The notes under the pieces are model-generated. The model saw only the letters and a program-made list of their open reading frames with translations, did no database searches and was not told the origin of the DNA. Of a stretch of DNA of 64,000 nt, positions 25,862-36,500 are shown one piece after another; positions within the stretch are counted from its first letter, which is position 1; each line of letters begins with the position of its first letter. A program made the position numbers and the translations under genes. This DNA comes from an uncultured Bacteroidales bacterium. Its GTDB lineage: Bacteria > Bacteroidota > Bacteroidia > Bacteroidales > UBA932. The stretch is taken from positions 62,001 to 126,000 of the forward strand of contig CALVDR010000002.1 of the NCBI GenBank assembly GCA_944326365.1, given 5' to 3'.

Positions 25862-26875
25862 ATGACATTTGCAGGAAAACACAGCCATATGGAATTTGAC
25901 GGAGGTAAAAGATACCGTTCATTTGTAGGTTATTACAGGGAAAAATACGGAGAACGGCTGCAGAAAATAGTCCTCGATGCAGGCTTTACTTGCCCGAACA
26001 GGGACGGTACTGTCGGTACGGGAGGCTGCACCTATTGTGACAATGCTGCATTTCATCCGGGTTACAGCGTCCCCGGGAAGACATTGCGCCGGCAGATGGA
26101 CGAGGGTATTGAATTCCATCGTGTCAGATACCGGAATTCCGGCCATTATCTGGCCTATTTCCAGGCTTATTCGAATACTTACGCCCCCGTTGGACGCCTG
26201 CGCTCCCTGTATACGGAAGCATTGGACCACCCGGAGGTGGTCGGAATAGTCATAGGAACAAGACCGGATTGCGTAGACGAGGAAAAACTGGACATGATAG
26301 CGGCATTGAAAGACGGCAGTCTTTTGCCGGAATGGCGGCGGAAAGTCGGGGAAAACGTCCTCAGTGCGCCGGTGGTGACGGTCGAGTACGGGATAGAGTC
26401 GTGCTATGACGCGACTTTGAAGAGGATAAACAGAGGTCATGATTTCGCCTGTGCGGAGAAAGCCGTGGAGATGACTGCGGAGAGAGGGATCGACACAGGG
26501 GCGCATTTCATTCTGGGACTCCCGGGCGAGAGCAGGCAGATGCTGCTGGACCAGACGGCCATGATCAATGCCCTGCCGCTGAAATCAGTGAAATTCCACC
26601 AGCTGCAGATCATAAAGGGCACGGCGATGGAGAGGGAATATGCCCGTAAACCGGAGGATTTCCTGCGTTTCGGGATGGAGGAATATCTGGATTTCATCAT
26701 CGATATTCTGGAGCGGCTTCGGCCAGACCTGTATATCGAACGGATAGCAGGAGAGGTGCCTCCGCGATTCGTGAACGAGACTCCGTGGGGCCTGGTGCGG
26801 AATTTCGAACTGCTGCGCTTGCTGGACCTCCGTATGGAGGAGAGAAATGCATGGCAGGGGCGGCTTGTGAAGTGA
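25862..26875 (+). CDS. Radical SAM protein of the YhcC (TIGR01212) family
   Basis: A 337-residue cytoplasmic protein. The radical SAM cluster motif is in CPNRDGTVGTGGCTYCDNAAF, with the family's widely spaced first Cys followed by CTYC. Later motifs are FQAYSNTYAPV, GIVIGTRPDCVDEE, VEYGIESCYDATLKRINRGHD, GAHFILGLPGES and VKFHQLQIIKGT, all typical of YhcC. The start at 25862 is chosen because upstream codons run through repeats; the ATG at 25889 is also possible, since family members begin about 25 residues before the first Cys. The function of the family is not established; an RNA- or protein-modifying role is assumed. Confidence 0.85.
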   Translation: MTFAGKHSHMEFDGGKRYRSFVGYYREKYGERLQKIVLDAGFTCPNRDGTVGTGGCTYCDNAAFHPGYSVPGKTLRRQMDEGIEFHRVRYRNSGHYLAYFQAYSNTYAPVGRLRSLYTEALDHPEVVGIVIGTRPDCVDEEKLDMIAALKDGSLLPEWRRKVGENVLSAPVVTVEYGIESCYDATLKRINRGHDFACAEKAVEMTAERGIDTGAHFILGLPGESRQMLLDQTAMINALPLKSVKFHQLQIIKGTAMEREYARKPEDFLRFGMEEYLDFIIDILERLRPDLYIERIAGEVPPRFVNETPWGLVRNFELLRLLDLRMEERNAWQGRLVK

Positions 26876-26937
26876 GTACGGTGCTGCGATATTACGATGG
26901 TGAAGTGCCGTACAAGTGGATGACAAGTGAGGATAAT

Positions 26938-26969
26938 TTGATTTTTTTACGCAAAAATCACTATCTTTG
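26938..26969 (+). promoter_or_regulatory. Promoter of guaB
   Basis: TTG at 26938-26940 and TATCTTTG at 26962-26969, 21 nt apart, match the Bacteroidetes consensus. The -7 box would be inside a longer frame starting at 26967, which supports the start at 26991. Confidence 0.75.
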
Positions 26970-26990
26970 CAGATTATAAAATTTTCGAGC

Positions 26991-28460
26991 ATGCAGACAT
27001 TTACCAATTACGAGATTCCCGAAGGTCTGACCTTCGATGATGTGTTGCTGATTCCGGCACGTTCAGAAGTGCTCCCGAGAGAGGTGGACGTCACCACCTG
27101 GTTTTCAAGAGACATCAGGCTGCAGACGCCTATAGTGTCGGCGGCGATGGATACTGTGACAGAGGCTGATCTGGCTATCGCCATGGCCAGGGCAGGAGGA
27201 ATAGGTGTCATTCACAAGAACATGACCATCGAGGCGCAGATGAATCAGGTGAAAAAGGTCAAAAGAGCCGAAAACGGCATGATCGACGACCCTATCACCA
27301 TCAGTCCTGACGCTACGGTCGGCGATGCCCTGGGGATGATGGCCCAGCACCATATCGGAGGAATCCCTGTCGTGGATGGCAGCATGCACCTTATAGGTAT
27401 CGTGACCAACAGGGATCTGCGTTTCCAGGACAACATGAAGCTACCGATTTCCCGGATCATGACTTCCGAGAACCTGGTGACCGCTCCTGCCGGCATCAGC
27501 CTTTCCGAGGCTACCGAACTCCTGAGAAACTACAAGGTGGAGAAACTCCCTGTAGTGAACAAGGACGGTACTCTGGAAGGACTCATCACCTATAAGGACC
27601 TGATGAAGATCAAGGACAATCCTATCGCTTCCAAGGATTCGAAGGGCCGTCTTCTCGTGGCTGCTGCGGTAGGTGTCAAATCGGATACTATCGAGCGTAT
27701 AGAGATGCTGACTCATGCGGGTGCCGATGCCGTAGTGGTGGATACTGCCCACGGACATTCGGTAGGTGTGCTCAATGTGATCAAGAAAGCCTGCGAAGCC
27801 CTTCCTGACATACAGATAGTAGCCGGAAATGTGGCTACGGCCGAAGGTGCGAAAGCTCTTGCCGATGCAGGTGTCAGCGCAGTGAAAGTCGGCATAGGAC
27901 CTGGTTCCATCTGTACGACCCGTGTCATAGCCGGTGTCGGCATGCCTCAGCTTTCAGCCGTGATGATGGCTTCGAATGCGCTGAAAGGTACCGGTATCCC
28001 TGTCATAGCGGACGGCGGTATCAGATATTCCGGAGATGTAGTCAAGGCTCTGGCTGCAGGTGCCAGCACCATCATGGCCGGCTCTCTCTTCGCAGGAGTC
28101 GAGGAGTCACCGGGTGAAACTATTATCCTGAACGGCCGTAAATTCAAGTCTTACAGGGGAATGGGTTCGCTCGAAGCCATGCAGCAGGGATCGAAGGACA
28201 GGTATTTCCAGGACATGGAGGACGATATCAAGAAACTTGTTCCGGAAGGAATCGTAGCCCAGGTGCCGTACAAGGGTACCCTCTCTGAAGTGGTTTACCA
28301 GCTCGTCGGAGGTCTCCGTGCAGGTATGGGCTACTGCGGCGCGAAGGATATCGAAACTCTCCGCAGCGCGAAATTCGTCCGCATCACCCATGCCGGGTTC
28401 GTGGAAGGACATCCTCATGATGTCACCATCACCCGTGAATCCCCTAACTATTCAAGATAA
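26991..28460 (+). CDS. guaB: Inosine-5'-monophosphate dehydrogenase
   Basis: A 489-residue enzyme that oxidises IMP to XMP with NAD+, the first committed step of GMP synthesis. The protein starts [20 protein letters not shown]. The barrel is interrupted by two CBS domains (about 90-205). The catalytic loop [11 protein letters not shown] contains the active-site Cys. [20 protein letters not shown] and [12 protein letters not shown] complete the family picture. It heads a run with two parvulin-like genes and an OstA-like gene, an order I recall from other Bacteroidales. Confidence 0.98.
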   Translation: MQTFTNYEIPEGLTFDDVLLIPARSEVLPREVDVTTWFSRDIRLQTPIVSAAMDTVTEADLAIAMARAGGIGVIHKNMTIEAQMNQVKKVKRAENGMIDDPITISPDATVGDALGMMAQHHIGGIPVVDGSMHLIGIVTNRDLRFQDNMKLPISRIMTSENLVTAPAGISLSEATELLRNYKVEKLPVVNKDGTLEGLITYKDLMKIKDNPIASKDSKGRLLVAAAVGVKSDTIERIEMLTHAGADAVVVDTAHGHSVGVLNVIKKACEALPDIQIVAGNVATAEGAKALADAGVSAVKVGIGPGSICTTRVIAGVGMPQLSAVMMASNALKGTGIPVIADGGIRYSGDVVKALAAGASTIMAGSLFAGVEESPGETIILNGRKFKSYRGMGSLEAMQQGSKDRYFQDMEDDIKKLVPEGIVAQVPYKGTLSEVVYQLVGGLRAGMGYCGAKDIETLRSAKFVRITHAGFVEGHPHDVTITRESPNYSR

Positions 28461-28468
28461 TCCGCAGG

Positions 28469-29338
28469 ATGAAAGGCTGGATTTTGTCTTTGACGGTTCT
28501 CATGGTCGCCTTGCCGGTGTTTTCATCGTGTAAGGCGATTTCGTCACTTTTTGACGATGACAGGAAAGTAGTGGCGAAAGTAGGCCAGCACAAGCTCAGC
28601 CATAGTGACATAGCCGCACTGGTGCCCAAGGGCACATCGCATGAGGACAGCATGAAGATAGTGATGCAGTATATAAACTCGTGGGCATCCGATCTGGTCT
28701 ATGCGGACATCGCCGAAGCGCAGCTTTCAAAACAGGAAAAGGACGTCTCCAGGGAAGTGGAGGAATACCGGAAAGCGCTGCTGAAATACCGCTATGAACA
28801 GAGGTATGTGAACGAGCGTCTTGATACGAGCGTCACCAGGGAGGAACTCCAGGAATATTATGATTCGCACAAACAGAAATTCGTGGCGGACATGCCGCTG
28901 GTGAAGGCCCACTTCATGAGGATATCGGCCGATTCCCCGAGTATCGAACCGATAAAGAAGAACATCACGTCGGACAATATCGATGACATGGCGTATGTGG
29001 ACAGCCTCGCATATTCTTCCGCTGACAGGTATACGGACTATGGCGGCAAATGGATAAGCATGAAGGCCCTTGCCCGTGATTTCGGGCAGGAAGACTGGTC
29101 CGGACTCCTTTCGAAAATGCGCAATTCGTTCATACAGGTGCGCGATACTGACTATGACAAGCTGGACATCGCCTATATTTCGGATTTCGTCCGTGCAGGC
29201 GACCCGCTTCCTCTGGAATACTGCGAGGCGGAGATCCGAGGAATCCTCATCGGGATACGGAGACATGAGCTGGTGACCGGTCTGGAACAGGACTTGCTGG
29301 AAGATGCCCGCGCAAAAGGGAAATTCGTCATTTACTGA
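28469..29338 (+). CDS. SurA/PpiC-like periplasmic lipoprotein
   Basis: A 289-residue lipoprotein (lipobox FSSC) 8 nt after guaB. The helical region (about 40-130) resembles a SurA-type chaperone arm (KVGQHKLSHSDIAALVPKGTSHEDS, then LQEYYDSHKQKFVADMPLVKAHFMRI). A complete parvulin domain is not evident, since the usual GG-L-G-W-type motif is only suggested by YGGKWISMKALARDFG. It may be a chaperone-like relative of the larger SurA protein that follows after 37 nt. Role in outer-membrane protein folding is inferred from this. Confidence 0.75.
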   Translation: MKGWILSLTVLMVALPVFSSCKAISSLFDDDRKVVAKVGQHKLSHSDIAALVPKGTSHEDSMKIVMQYINSWASDLVYADIAEAQLSKQEKDVSREVEEYRKALLKYRYEQRYVNERLDTSVTREELQEYYDSHKQKFVADMPLVKAHFMRISADSPSIEPIKKNITSDNIDDMAYVDSLAYSSADRYTDYGGKWISMKALARDFGQEDWSGLLSKMRNSFIQVRDTDYDKLDIAYISDFVRAGDPLPLEYCEAEIRGILIGIRRHELVTGLEQDLLEDARAKGKFVIY

Positions 29339-29375
29339 TACTGACGGCCGGAAAATATTTGTTAAATTGACAGGA

Positions 29376-30764
29376 ATGAAAAACATCGCTCTCAGAATAA
29401 CCGCTGTCATGGCTGCTGCCATGACAGCAATATTGCCGTCATCGGCACAGCAGTACCCGGACGGGATCATCGACAAGACCGTCGCCGTGGTCGGAAACGA
29501 GATGATATCCATCTCCCAGCTCGAAGAGGAGGTGCAGATCATGCGTGCGCAGGGCATGGCTTCCGACAGGAATATCCGCTGCGAACTGCTGGAGCAGATG
29601 ATGACATCCAAGCTTTTCCTGATACAGGCGAGGCTCGACTCGCTGACCGTGAACAATGACATGGTAGAAGCCGAGCTGAGCAACCGGGTGGACAATATCA
29701 GGACACAGCTCGGAGGAGACGAGAATGTGGAGAAATATTTCGGCAAGCCGCTGTACAAGCTCCGTCAGGAATGGCGTCAGACACTTCAGGACCAGAGCCT
29801 TACACAGCAGATGCAGCAGAATGTGGCTTCTTCGGCTCCTGAAATGACCCCTTTCGACGTGCAGGAGTATGTCGACGCCACCGATTCTCTGGACCTGCCT
29901 GTCGTCCCGATCAAGTACCAGCTCAGCCAGATATGCATATATCCTGACCGCGAAGCGGCCAATCTGGCTGTGAAGGACCGTCTTCTGGCCATCAGGGAAA
30001 GGATAATGAACGGAGAGAAGTTCGCGGTACTGGCGAGGATCTATTCGCAGGACCCCGGAAGCGCAAGGAGGGGTGGAGAGCTGGGCATGGCTTCCAAATC
30101 CGTCTTCTGGCCTGCTTTCTCGGATGCCGCCATGGCTCTGAAACCGGGCATAGTTTCACAGATAGTGGAGACTCCGGACGGTTTCCATATCATTGAAGTG
30201 CTGGAAAAGAAAGGCGACATGTTCAATGCCCGCCACATCCTGATGAAGCCGGAGTATACGGCGGATGACATGGAGAAGGCGTTCAAGACACTGGACAGCC
30301 TGAAGACCGAACTGCAGAACGGAGCCGTGTCGTTCGACCTGGCTGCACGTTTCTATTCGCAGGATCCGTCTACCAGAACGAACGGAGGCCAGATGTCGGA
30401 CCCGAACACCGGTTCGTCATATTTCGAGATAGACCAGCTGAAACCGGAAGACTACAACGCCATCAAGGATCTGAAGGAGGGCGAAATATCAGCACCTTTC
30501 GAATCCAGAGACAATGAAGGCCGCTCCGGAAACACTGTCTACAAAATCATAAAGGTGGACAGGATCCTGCCTGCCCATACGGCATCTTTCTCTGAAGACT
30601 ACGCCCTGCTGCTGGAGCAGGCAAAGAACGAGAGGGCCATGGAAGCCATCGATGAATTCATAAAGGAGAAGATAGCGGATACCTATATCGTCATAGATCC
30701 TATTTTCAAGGACTGTACTTTCGACCATGAGGAGTGGTCTTCGAAAATCAGAACGGAAGAATAA
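29376..30764 (+). CDS. SurA-like periplasmic peptidyl-prolyl isomerase
   Basis: A 462-residue protein starting MKNIALRITAV with a signal peptide ending PSSAQQ; the open frame extends to 29304 without a signal. The N-terminal SurA chaperone region is IDKTVAVVGNEMISISQLEEEV and the following helices (about 25-170). Two parvulin domains follow: domain one has IYSQDPGSARRGGELGMASKSVFWPAFSDAAMALKPG, and domain two starts FNARHILMKPEYT with FYSQDPSTRTNGGQM. It would escort outer-membrane beta-barrel proteins. It is followed after 3 nt by the OstA-like gene, which fits an envelope-assembly operon. Confidence 0.9.
   Translation: MKNIALRITAVMAAAMTAILPSSAQQYPDGIIDKTVAVVGNEMISISQLEEEVQIMRAQGMASDRNIRCELLEQMMTSKLFLIQARLDSLTVNNDMVEAELSNRVDNIRTQLGGDENVEKYFGKPLYKLRQEWRQTLQDQSLTQQMQQNVASSAPEMTPFDVQEYVDATDSLDLPVVPIKYQLSQICIYPDREAANLAVKDRLLAIRERIMNGEKFAVLARIYSQDPGSARRGGELGMASKSVFWPAFSDAAMALKPGIVSQIVETPDGFHIIEVLEKKGDMFNARHILMKPEYTADDMEKAFKTLDSLKTELQNGAVSFDLAARFYSQDPSTRTNGGQMSDPNTGSSYFEIDQLKPEDYNAIKDLKEGEISAPFESRDNEGRSGNTVYKIIKVDRILPAHTASFSEDYALLLEQAKNERAMEAIDEFIKEKIADTYIVIDPIFKDCTFDHEEWSSKIRTEE
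29403..29428. repeat. 11-bp-arm palindrome in the SurA-like signal-peptide codons
   Basis: GCTGTCATGGC and GCCATGACAGC flank a 4-nt TGCT centre, 27 nt after the start codon. It encodes AVMAAAMTA of the signal peptide and could form an mRNA hairpin. Confidence 0.9.
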
Positions 30765-30767
30765 GTC

Positions 30768-33437
30768 ATGCGGAATATTCCCAGCATCGCGTTGTCGCTA
30801 CTGTTGCCGGCCATGTTTTCCCTCGGGGCTTCAGCCCAGGAACAGCAGAAGGAGCCGGAGGACAGTCTTGTGCGCCTGCTGAGCGGAAAGAGCGCCCAGC
30901 TTCTGGAGATCGACGGCATGAGCTACAGGAAGATAGTGGGTCCTGCCAGATTCTTTCACAACAACACCTATCTTCTCTGCGACACCGCACTCTGGAATGT
31001 GGATACCCGAGTGATAGATGCCATCGGGAACGTGCAGATCATCCAGGACCAGACCGAGCTGCACAGCGAGAAGATGAAATACTACATCGATACCGACCTG
31101 GCCGAGTTCCGCGGAGACGTGGTCCAGCTTCAGGACAAGGACAGGAATACTCTGCGCACCAAGTTCCTGGATTACAATACGAAAGACAGTGTCGCCGTCT
31201 TTTTCCGCGGAGGTTCCATGCGGGACAAGGACGGACAGATCATAGAAAGTCAGACGGGTACGTATGATTCGAAAATAAAGACATTCGATTTCGCGACTGA
31301 CGTCAATATGTTCACTGACTCCATCTTCATCAAGACCAATACCCTGAAATACCAGTCGGAAACGTCCCTGGCCACTTTCGGGACCGGGACCAATGCCTGG
31401 AAAGAGGACAACATGCTTTCTTCCGAGTACGGGTGGTATGACCGCGGCCGCGAACTTTTCTTTTTCAGCAGGAAGGTGCATCTGATGTCCGATACCCAGG
31501 AAGCGTGGTGCGACTCCCTGTATTTCAACAGGAATACGTCCGATATACAGATGTTGGGGAACGTGCAGCTGACAGATACTACCCGCAACGTCTACGGGCT
31601 TGCCGGCAGACTTGACTATGTGGATTCCATATCCACGGTGACTCTGACGCGTGATCCGGCAGTGGTGGCCGTCACAGAGGAAGAGGGGCAGAAAGATACC
31701 GTCTATTTCGGGGCCGATACCCTGATACATTATACATTGAAGATGTTCGAGATAGATTCCCTGACGGTAGCCGAGGCCGCGACCAGAAAGGCGAATCTCG
31801 ACATCGATCCGGTGACCGAATTCCGAAGAAAGGCTGCCGAGGAGGCTGCAAAGAAGGCCGCAGAGGCTGCGGCCAATGATCCGAACCAGAAGGCCCGGAT
31901 GGAGGCCGAGCAGAGGGCGAAGGCAAAGGCTGCCGCAGATTCTCTGAAGGCTGCACAGGCGGCCGAAACATTGGCCAGGGCTAAGGCTGCGGCGGATTCC
32001 CTTGCGGTGACGGACTCGCTGGCTGCAGGCCCGGATTCGCTTGCGGTGACGGACTCGTTGGCCGCAGGTCAGGATTCGCTCGCGGTGACAGACTCGTTGG
32101 CCGCAGGTCAGGATTCGCTTGCGGTGACAGACTCGTTGGCCGCAGGTCAGGATTCGCTTGCGGTGACAGACTCGTTGGCCGCAGGCCTGGATTCTCTTGC
32201 GATGGCGGACTCGTTGGCGAACGTGGAACCGGATACGACGAAAATCGGCTTCGTGGTGGCGCTGAGAAATGTGAAGATTTTCCGGAAAAGCATGCAGGTG
32301 GTCTGCGACTCGCTGCTGTATTGCGACCTGGATTCGCTGGCGCGCCTGTTCAAGGAACCGGTTATCTGGAACGAAATCACACAGCAGTACAACGCGGACA
32401 GTATTTCCGTGGTGGTAAAGAATAATGCGATGGAGAAGGCGAGCCTGATGTCCAATGCTTTCATCCATATAGAAGAGGATACGACCCATTATGACCAGAT
32501 CAAGGGTGCGGAGATGATGGCTTATTTCTCGAAAGAAGGAGAGCTGTCGCGGTTCGATGCGCTCGGAGGGGCTTCTGCATTGTTCTACATAGAGGAAAAT
32601 GATGCTCTGGCGACTGTGAACAAGAAGGATTCCAAGATGTTGTCAGCTGTCTTCAAGGACGGGAACATAAACAGGATTTACTATTTCGATACAGCCGTGA
32701 GCGATGCATATCCTGTGGTGCAGCTGTCTGAAGAGGACCGGAAACTGAAGGGGTTCAACTGGATGCCGGAGAGACGTCCCCAGGACAGACATGCGGTGAC
32801 TTCCCTGGATCTCAGGCCGTCGGAGAGGACGCGGTACAATGCCAGACCTCGTGCACGCTATGCCCAGACGGACCTTTATTTCCCTGGTTATATAGATGAC
32901 ATATATCTGCAGATAGCTGTCAGGGATTCCCTGAATCATGTACGTTCGGTGGAAAGGCAGAGACAGGTGCAGCTGGAGGAAATCAGGCAGCAGGAGATCA
33001 AGGATTCCCTGGCTGTCGCACGTCTGGATTCGCTGGAGCAGGTGAAGGCGGATTCTCTGGCGTTGGCTGACAGCATCAAGGCCGTGTCGGACTCTCTGGC
33101 GTTGGCTGACAGTTTGGCGAAGGCGGATTCTGCCGCCAGAATGGACAGCATCCCGGAGACTGAACTGACGAAGGACCAGCTCAGACAGAAGAAGGCGGCC
33201 GAGCGTGAAAGGAAGAAGTCGGAGAGGATAGCTGCCCGGGAGGCCAGATGGAAGGCTCTGGACGAGGCCGATGCCAGGAAGGCGCAGGCCAAACTTGACC
33301 GGAAGGCAGAGAAGGCGAGGGCGAAGAAACGCCGTGCCCTGAAACAGGCACAGGCCAGGGCCAGGCAGGATGCGGACATGCTGCAACGGTATATCGAGCG
33401 GTATGAAAAGCAGCTGGAAAAGCGCCGGAAGATATAG
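30768..33437 (+). CDS. OstA/LptA-like envelope protein with low-complexity tracts
   Basis: An 889-residue secreted protein (signal peptide ending LGASAQ). The region ~35-330 is a beta-jellyroll OstA/LptA-like domain rich in short strands (NTYLLCDTALWNVDTRVIDAIGNVQIIQDQTELHSEKMKYY is the start of the pattern), and a second such region occupies ~495-700. Between them lies an Ala-rich helical linker (about 345-485) with five 13-residue repeats, AVTDSLAAGxDSL. The C-terminus (about 720-889) is Lys/Ala/Asp-rich and probably coiled. OstA-like domains carry lipopolysaccharide to the outer membrane. It follows surA by 3 nt. The repeats vary in other lineages, so length polymorphism is likely. Confidence 0.82.
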   Translation: MRNIPSIALSLLLPAMFSLGASAQEQQKEPEDSLVRLLSGKSAQLLEIDGMSYRKIVGPARFFHNNTYLLCDTALWNVDTRVIDAIGNVQIIQDQTELHSEKMKYYIDTDLAEFRGDVVQLQDKDRNTLRTKFLDYNTKDSVAVFFRGGSMRDKDGQIIESQTGTYDSKIKTFDFATDVNMFTDSIFIKTNTLKYQSETSLATFGTGTNAWKEDNMLSSEYGWYDRGRELFFFSRKVHLMSDTQEAWCDSLYFNRNTSDIQMLGNVQLTDTTRNVYGLAGRLDYVDSISTVTLTRDPAVVAVTEEEGQKDTVYFGADTLIHYTLKMFEIDSLTVAEAATRKANLDIDPVTEFRRKAAEEAAKKAAEAAANDPNQKARMEAEQRAKAKAAADSLKAAQAAETLARAKAAADSLAVTDSLAAGPDSLAVTDSLAAGQDSLAVTDSLAAGQDSLAVTDSLAAGQDSLAVTDSLAAGLDSLAMADSLANVEPDTTKIGFVVALRNVKIFRKSMQVVCDSLLYCDLDSLARLFKEPVIWNEITQQYNADSISVVVKNNAMEKASLMSNAFIHIEEDTTHYDQIKGAEMMAYFSKEGELSRFDALGGASALFYIEENDALATVNKKDSKMLSAVFKDGNINRIYYFDTAVSDAYPVVQLSEEDRKLKGFNWMPERRPQDRHAVTSLDLRPSERTRYNARPRARYAQTDLYFPGYIDDIYLQIAVRDSLNHVRSVERQRQVQLEEIRQQEIKDSLAVARLDSLEQVKADSLALADSIKAVSDSLALADSLAKADSAARMDSIPETELTKDQLRQKKAAERERKKSERIAAREARWKALDEADARKAQAKLDRKAEKARAKKRRALKQAQARARQDADMLQRYIERYEKQLEKRRKI
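31995..32228 (+). repeat. 39-bp coding tandem repeat (AVTDSLAAGxDSL), about six units
   Basis: Five near-identical 39-bp units and a degenerate sixth occupy the linker of the OstA-like protein. Units 2 to 5 differ by only a few bases, so they arose recently and can change number without breaking the frame. Confidence 0.9.
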
Positions 33438-33510
33438 TCTGAAATGGTGATATTGCACCATTCTGCTTCATAATTTGTATTGATTTGTCAGGGGCCGTCA
33501 GTCCCTGGAC

Positions 33511-33541
33511 TTGACTTTTTGCGCGGAAATTCATACTTTTG
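33511..33541 (+). promoter_or_regulatory. Promoter of the SusCD-M16-ChaN operon
   Basis: TTG at 33511-33513 and TACTTTTG at 33534-33541, 20 nt apart, match the Bacteroidetes consensus. The -7 box is 34 nt upstream of the start at 33576. No operator is recognisable. Confidence 0.7.
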
Positions 33542-33575
33542 AAATCTGTATAAACGAATTTAACAGATTTTGCCT

Positions 33576-36500
33576 ATGGAATTTTTGCGTACGATAGCTG
33601 TTTTCATGGCTGTCATCGTTTCCGTAATGGCATCCGCCCAGGGAGGAAATCCCCGAATTCTTGCCGGGCGGGTGACTGATATATGGGACGAGCCTCTGGC
33701 CGGTGCCAATGTCTGGGTACGCGGCGATACCGGTACCGGTACATCTACAGACATCAACGGATATTTCTCCATCGAACTACCGGCCAGGAACGATATCCTG
33801 ATCGAGGTGTCCTTCCTCGGAATGAAGTCCCAGACCATTTCATATACTGGGCAGAAGGAGGTCACCGTGATTCTGGAAGAGGATGCGAACATGATGGAAG
33901 GGGCCGTGGTCACCGGAAAGCAGAATATCAACGACCTGGATATCCGTTCCAAATCCGGTGTCATCAGTACCGTGGATGTCAAGAGACTGCAGGACAAGCC
34001 TGTGGTGGACATGTCCGTGGCGCTCCAGGGTTCTGCTCCCGGACTCGTGGTGACGAACAGGGGAGACCTGGGAACGAAGCCTGAAATCCGTATCAGGGGA
34101 AACTCATCTTTCCGTGAGGGCGATGCGGCGAACGAGCCTCTTTTCGTTCTGGACGGACAGGTCATTTCTTCCGATGCGTTCATGACCCTGAATCCTCTGG
34201 ACATAGCGGATATCAAGATATTGAAGGACGCCGTGGCCTGCGCCCTGTACGGTACGAAGGCTTCGAACGGTGTCATCGAGATCACATCGGTCAGGGGAAC
34301 CGCAGGCGAGGCTCTGGTCACGTACAACTTCAACGCAGGTATCACCACCCGCGGGCGTCGCGGCGTACTCATGATGGATACAGACGAGAAACTCGAACTT
34401 GAACGCAGGCTCAGGAATCCGTCTGCTCCGGGCTATCTGTACAGCGAGGAATATATCCGTGAGACGAATCCGGGTGCGGCGAACATCGATGAACTGGTGG
34501 CGGCCGGTCAGGCCAAACTGGACGAACTCCGGAAGACTAATACCGACTGGTTCAAGGAACTGCTCCGCAATGACTTCTATCAGAGGCACAATCTCAGTGT
34601 CAGGGGAGGAAACAGCAAGACTTCCTACTATGCTTCCGCGAACTACAGCTATCAGGGCGGACAGATTCCGGGGAACGACGTGAGCCGCTTTACAGGCAGG
34701 ATAAGCCTGGACCAGGCGGTCGGACAGATAGGATACGTGTCGGTGAGCGTGAACGGCGGATATTCGAAGGCGAACAGCCCGAACAGTTCGGAATATTCCC
34801 CTACTTCCCTGATTTACGAACTGAACCCGTATGAGAGCAAGACGAGCGGAGAACTCTGGTCATATCCGAACAGGACATACGATGACCTCTTCTATCAGTA
34901 TGAGAAGGTGTCCACTGAAAAAAGGTTCGGCGCTACGGCCAGTATAAATCTCCAGCCTCTGAAAGGTCTGGATCTGGATGCCGTGGTGGGTCTGGATATG
35001 GTGCTTTCCGAGTCCCAGGACTTTACTCCGTCCACATCGTATTCAGAGCAGCAGAGCGGCGCCCCGGAGATAGAAAGGGGACGCCTGGGCAGGGCGAAGA
35101 ATGTCATGACGAATATCACTTATAATATACGTGCCACCTGGAACAGGGTTTTCGGGAAGCATGACATCACACTCGGTGCCAATACCGACTATTATATGGA
35201 CGATGTGGACAATATGTCCATCACCGGCTACGGTGTCGGCCAGCTGAATTCGGCAGCCGCCATAAACCAGTCCATAGAAGGCAGCAGGAAGGTCAGTACC
35301 TCGAATCTGAAGGAGAAGACGGCCCAGGTCGGCATAGGTGTGCTGGGCGGTTACAGTTTCGACGGGACCTATGACGTCTTCGGCACTTACAAGGCCGATG
35401 CTTCGTCCATCCTGCCCAAGGACAAGAGGTGGAATGCAGCATGGGCCGTGGGTGCAGGGTGGAATGTGAAGAGCTATTTCCAGGACTGGAATCCGATCTC
35501 GGCATTGCGGTTCAAGGCCTCATACGGGCGTACGGCGAGTCTCGCCGGTATCTCGCCGTCATTGGCGGTAGCCACCTTCCAGTATCTGGAGGACAGCTAT
35601 GGTGACCGCAGGCTTCTGGACCTGATGTCGCTCTACAACGATTCACTGAAACCGGAGCAGACGGTCTCTACCGAGGCCGGAGTGTCCATAGGGTTCTGGA
35701 ACAGGGTGTCTCTCGATGTCGGCTGGTACAACAGGATTACCGAGGATGCCCTTCTGGATGTGCCTATCCCGGCATCGAACGGCTTCACTACGATGAAGAG
35801 GAACATCGGAGTGCTGAGCAATTCCGGTATCGAGGCGGCGGTTTCGGCCACTCTTCTGGATATGGAAAATACCCGTCTGAACCTGCGCTTTTCCGTGGCA
35901 TACAATGAAAACAAGGTGCTGGACCTGTATGACGGGGACAAGCTGTACACGAGTGAATATACCCTGGTGCCGGATTATGAGGTGGGAAAGGCTTATGACA
36001 TCATATACGGACCGATTTCCAACGGTATAGACCCGATGACAGGTTTTCCTACGTTCAGAAAAGCCGACGGCAGCGAGATTCCTGCATCCGGAAAACTGGA
36101 AAGGGAAGACATGGTGGCCCTCGGACATGGAGTACCTCCTTTCAGCGGGACCATAAACCTGAGTTTCACATACAGGAACCTGGAGTTCGATGCCGACTTC
36201 TATTATGTTCTGGGCGGTATCAAGGCCTATGCCTTTTCGTATGTGAGGGACGTGGATGATGCGAACAAGAACGCTGTACGCGGACAGGTGGAGAACATGT
36301 GGTTCAAGAAAGGGGATCAGGACAAGATCTACAATTCCCCTTATACCGAGACGGCTTCCCTGGAGAATCTGACCCTGTACCCGAACAGCCGCACGGTAGG
36401 CAGCAGCGATTATCTGAGACTGTCCATGCTGTCTCTCCGCTACAGGTTCCCGCAGCGGCTCCTGCAGAAGGCAGGGAATTTCTTCAAGTACGGTAATATC

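Noticed and set aside
31995-32228. CRISPR-like 39-bp repeats
   Set aside because: They are contiguous, in frame and encode a peptide repeat.
30831-32489. Long open frame (about 550 codons) on the minus strand
   Set aside because: It is antisense to the OstA-like gene. The Ala/Asp/Ser-rich repeats there rarely give stops in this antisense frame, and the translated protein has no signal, domain or leader.
33444-33463. Terminator after the OstA-like gene (AATGGTG/CACCATT stem)
   Set aside because: The stem is only 7 bp and there is no T-run after it.
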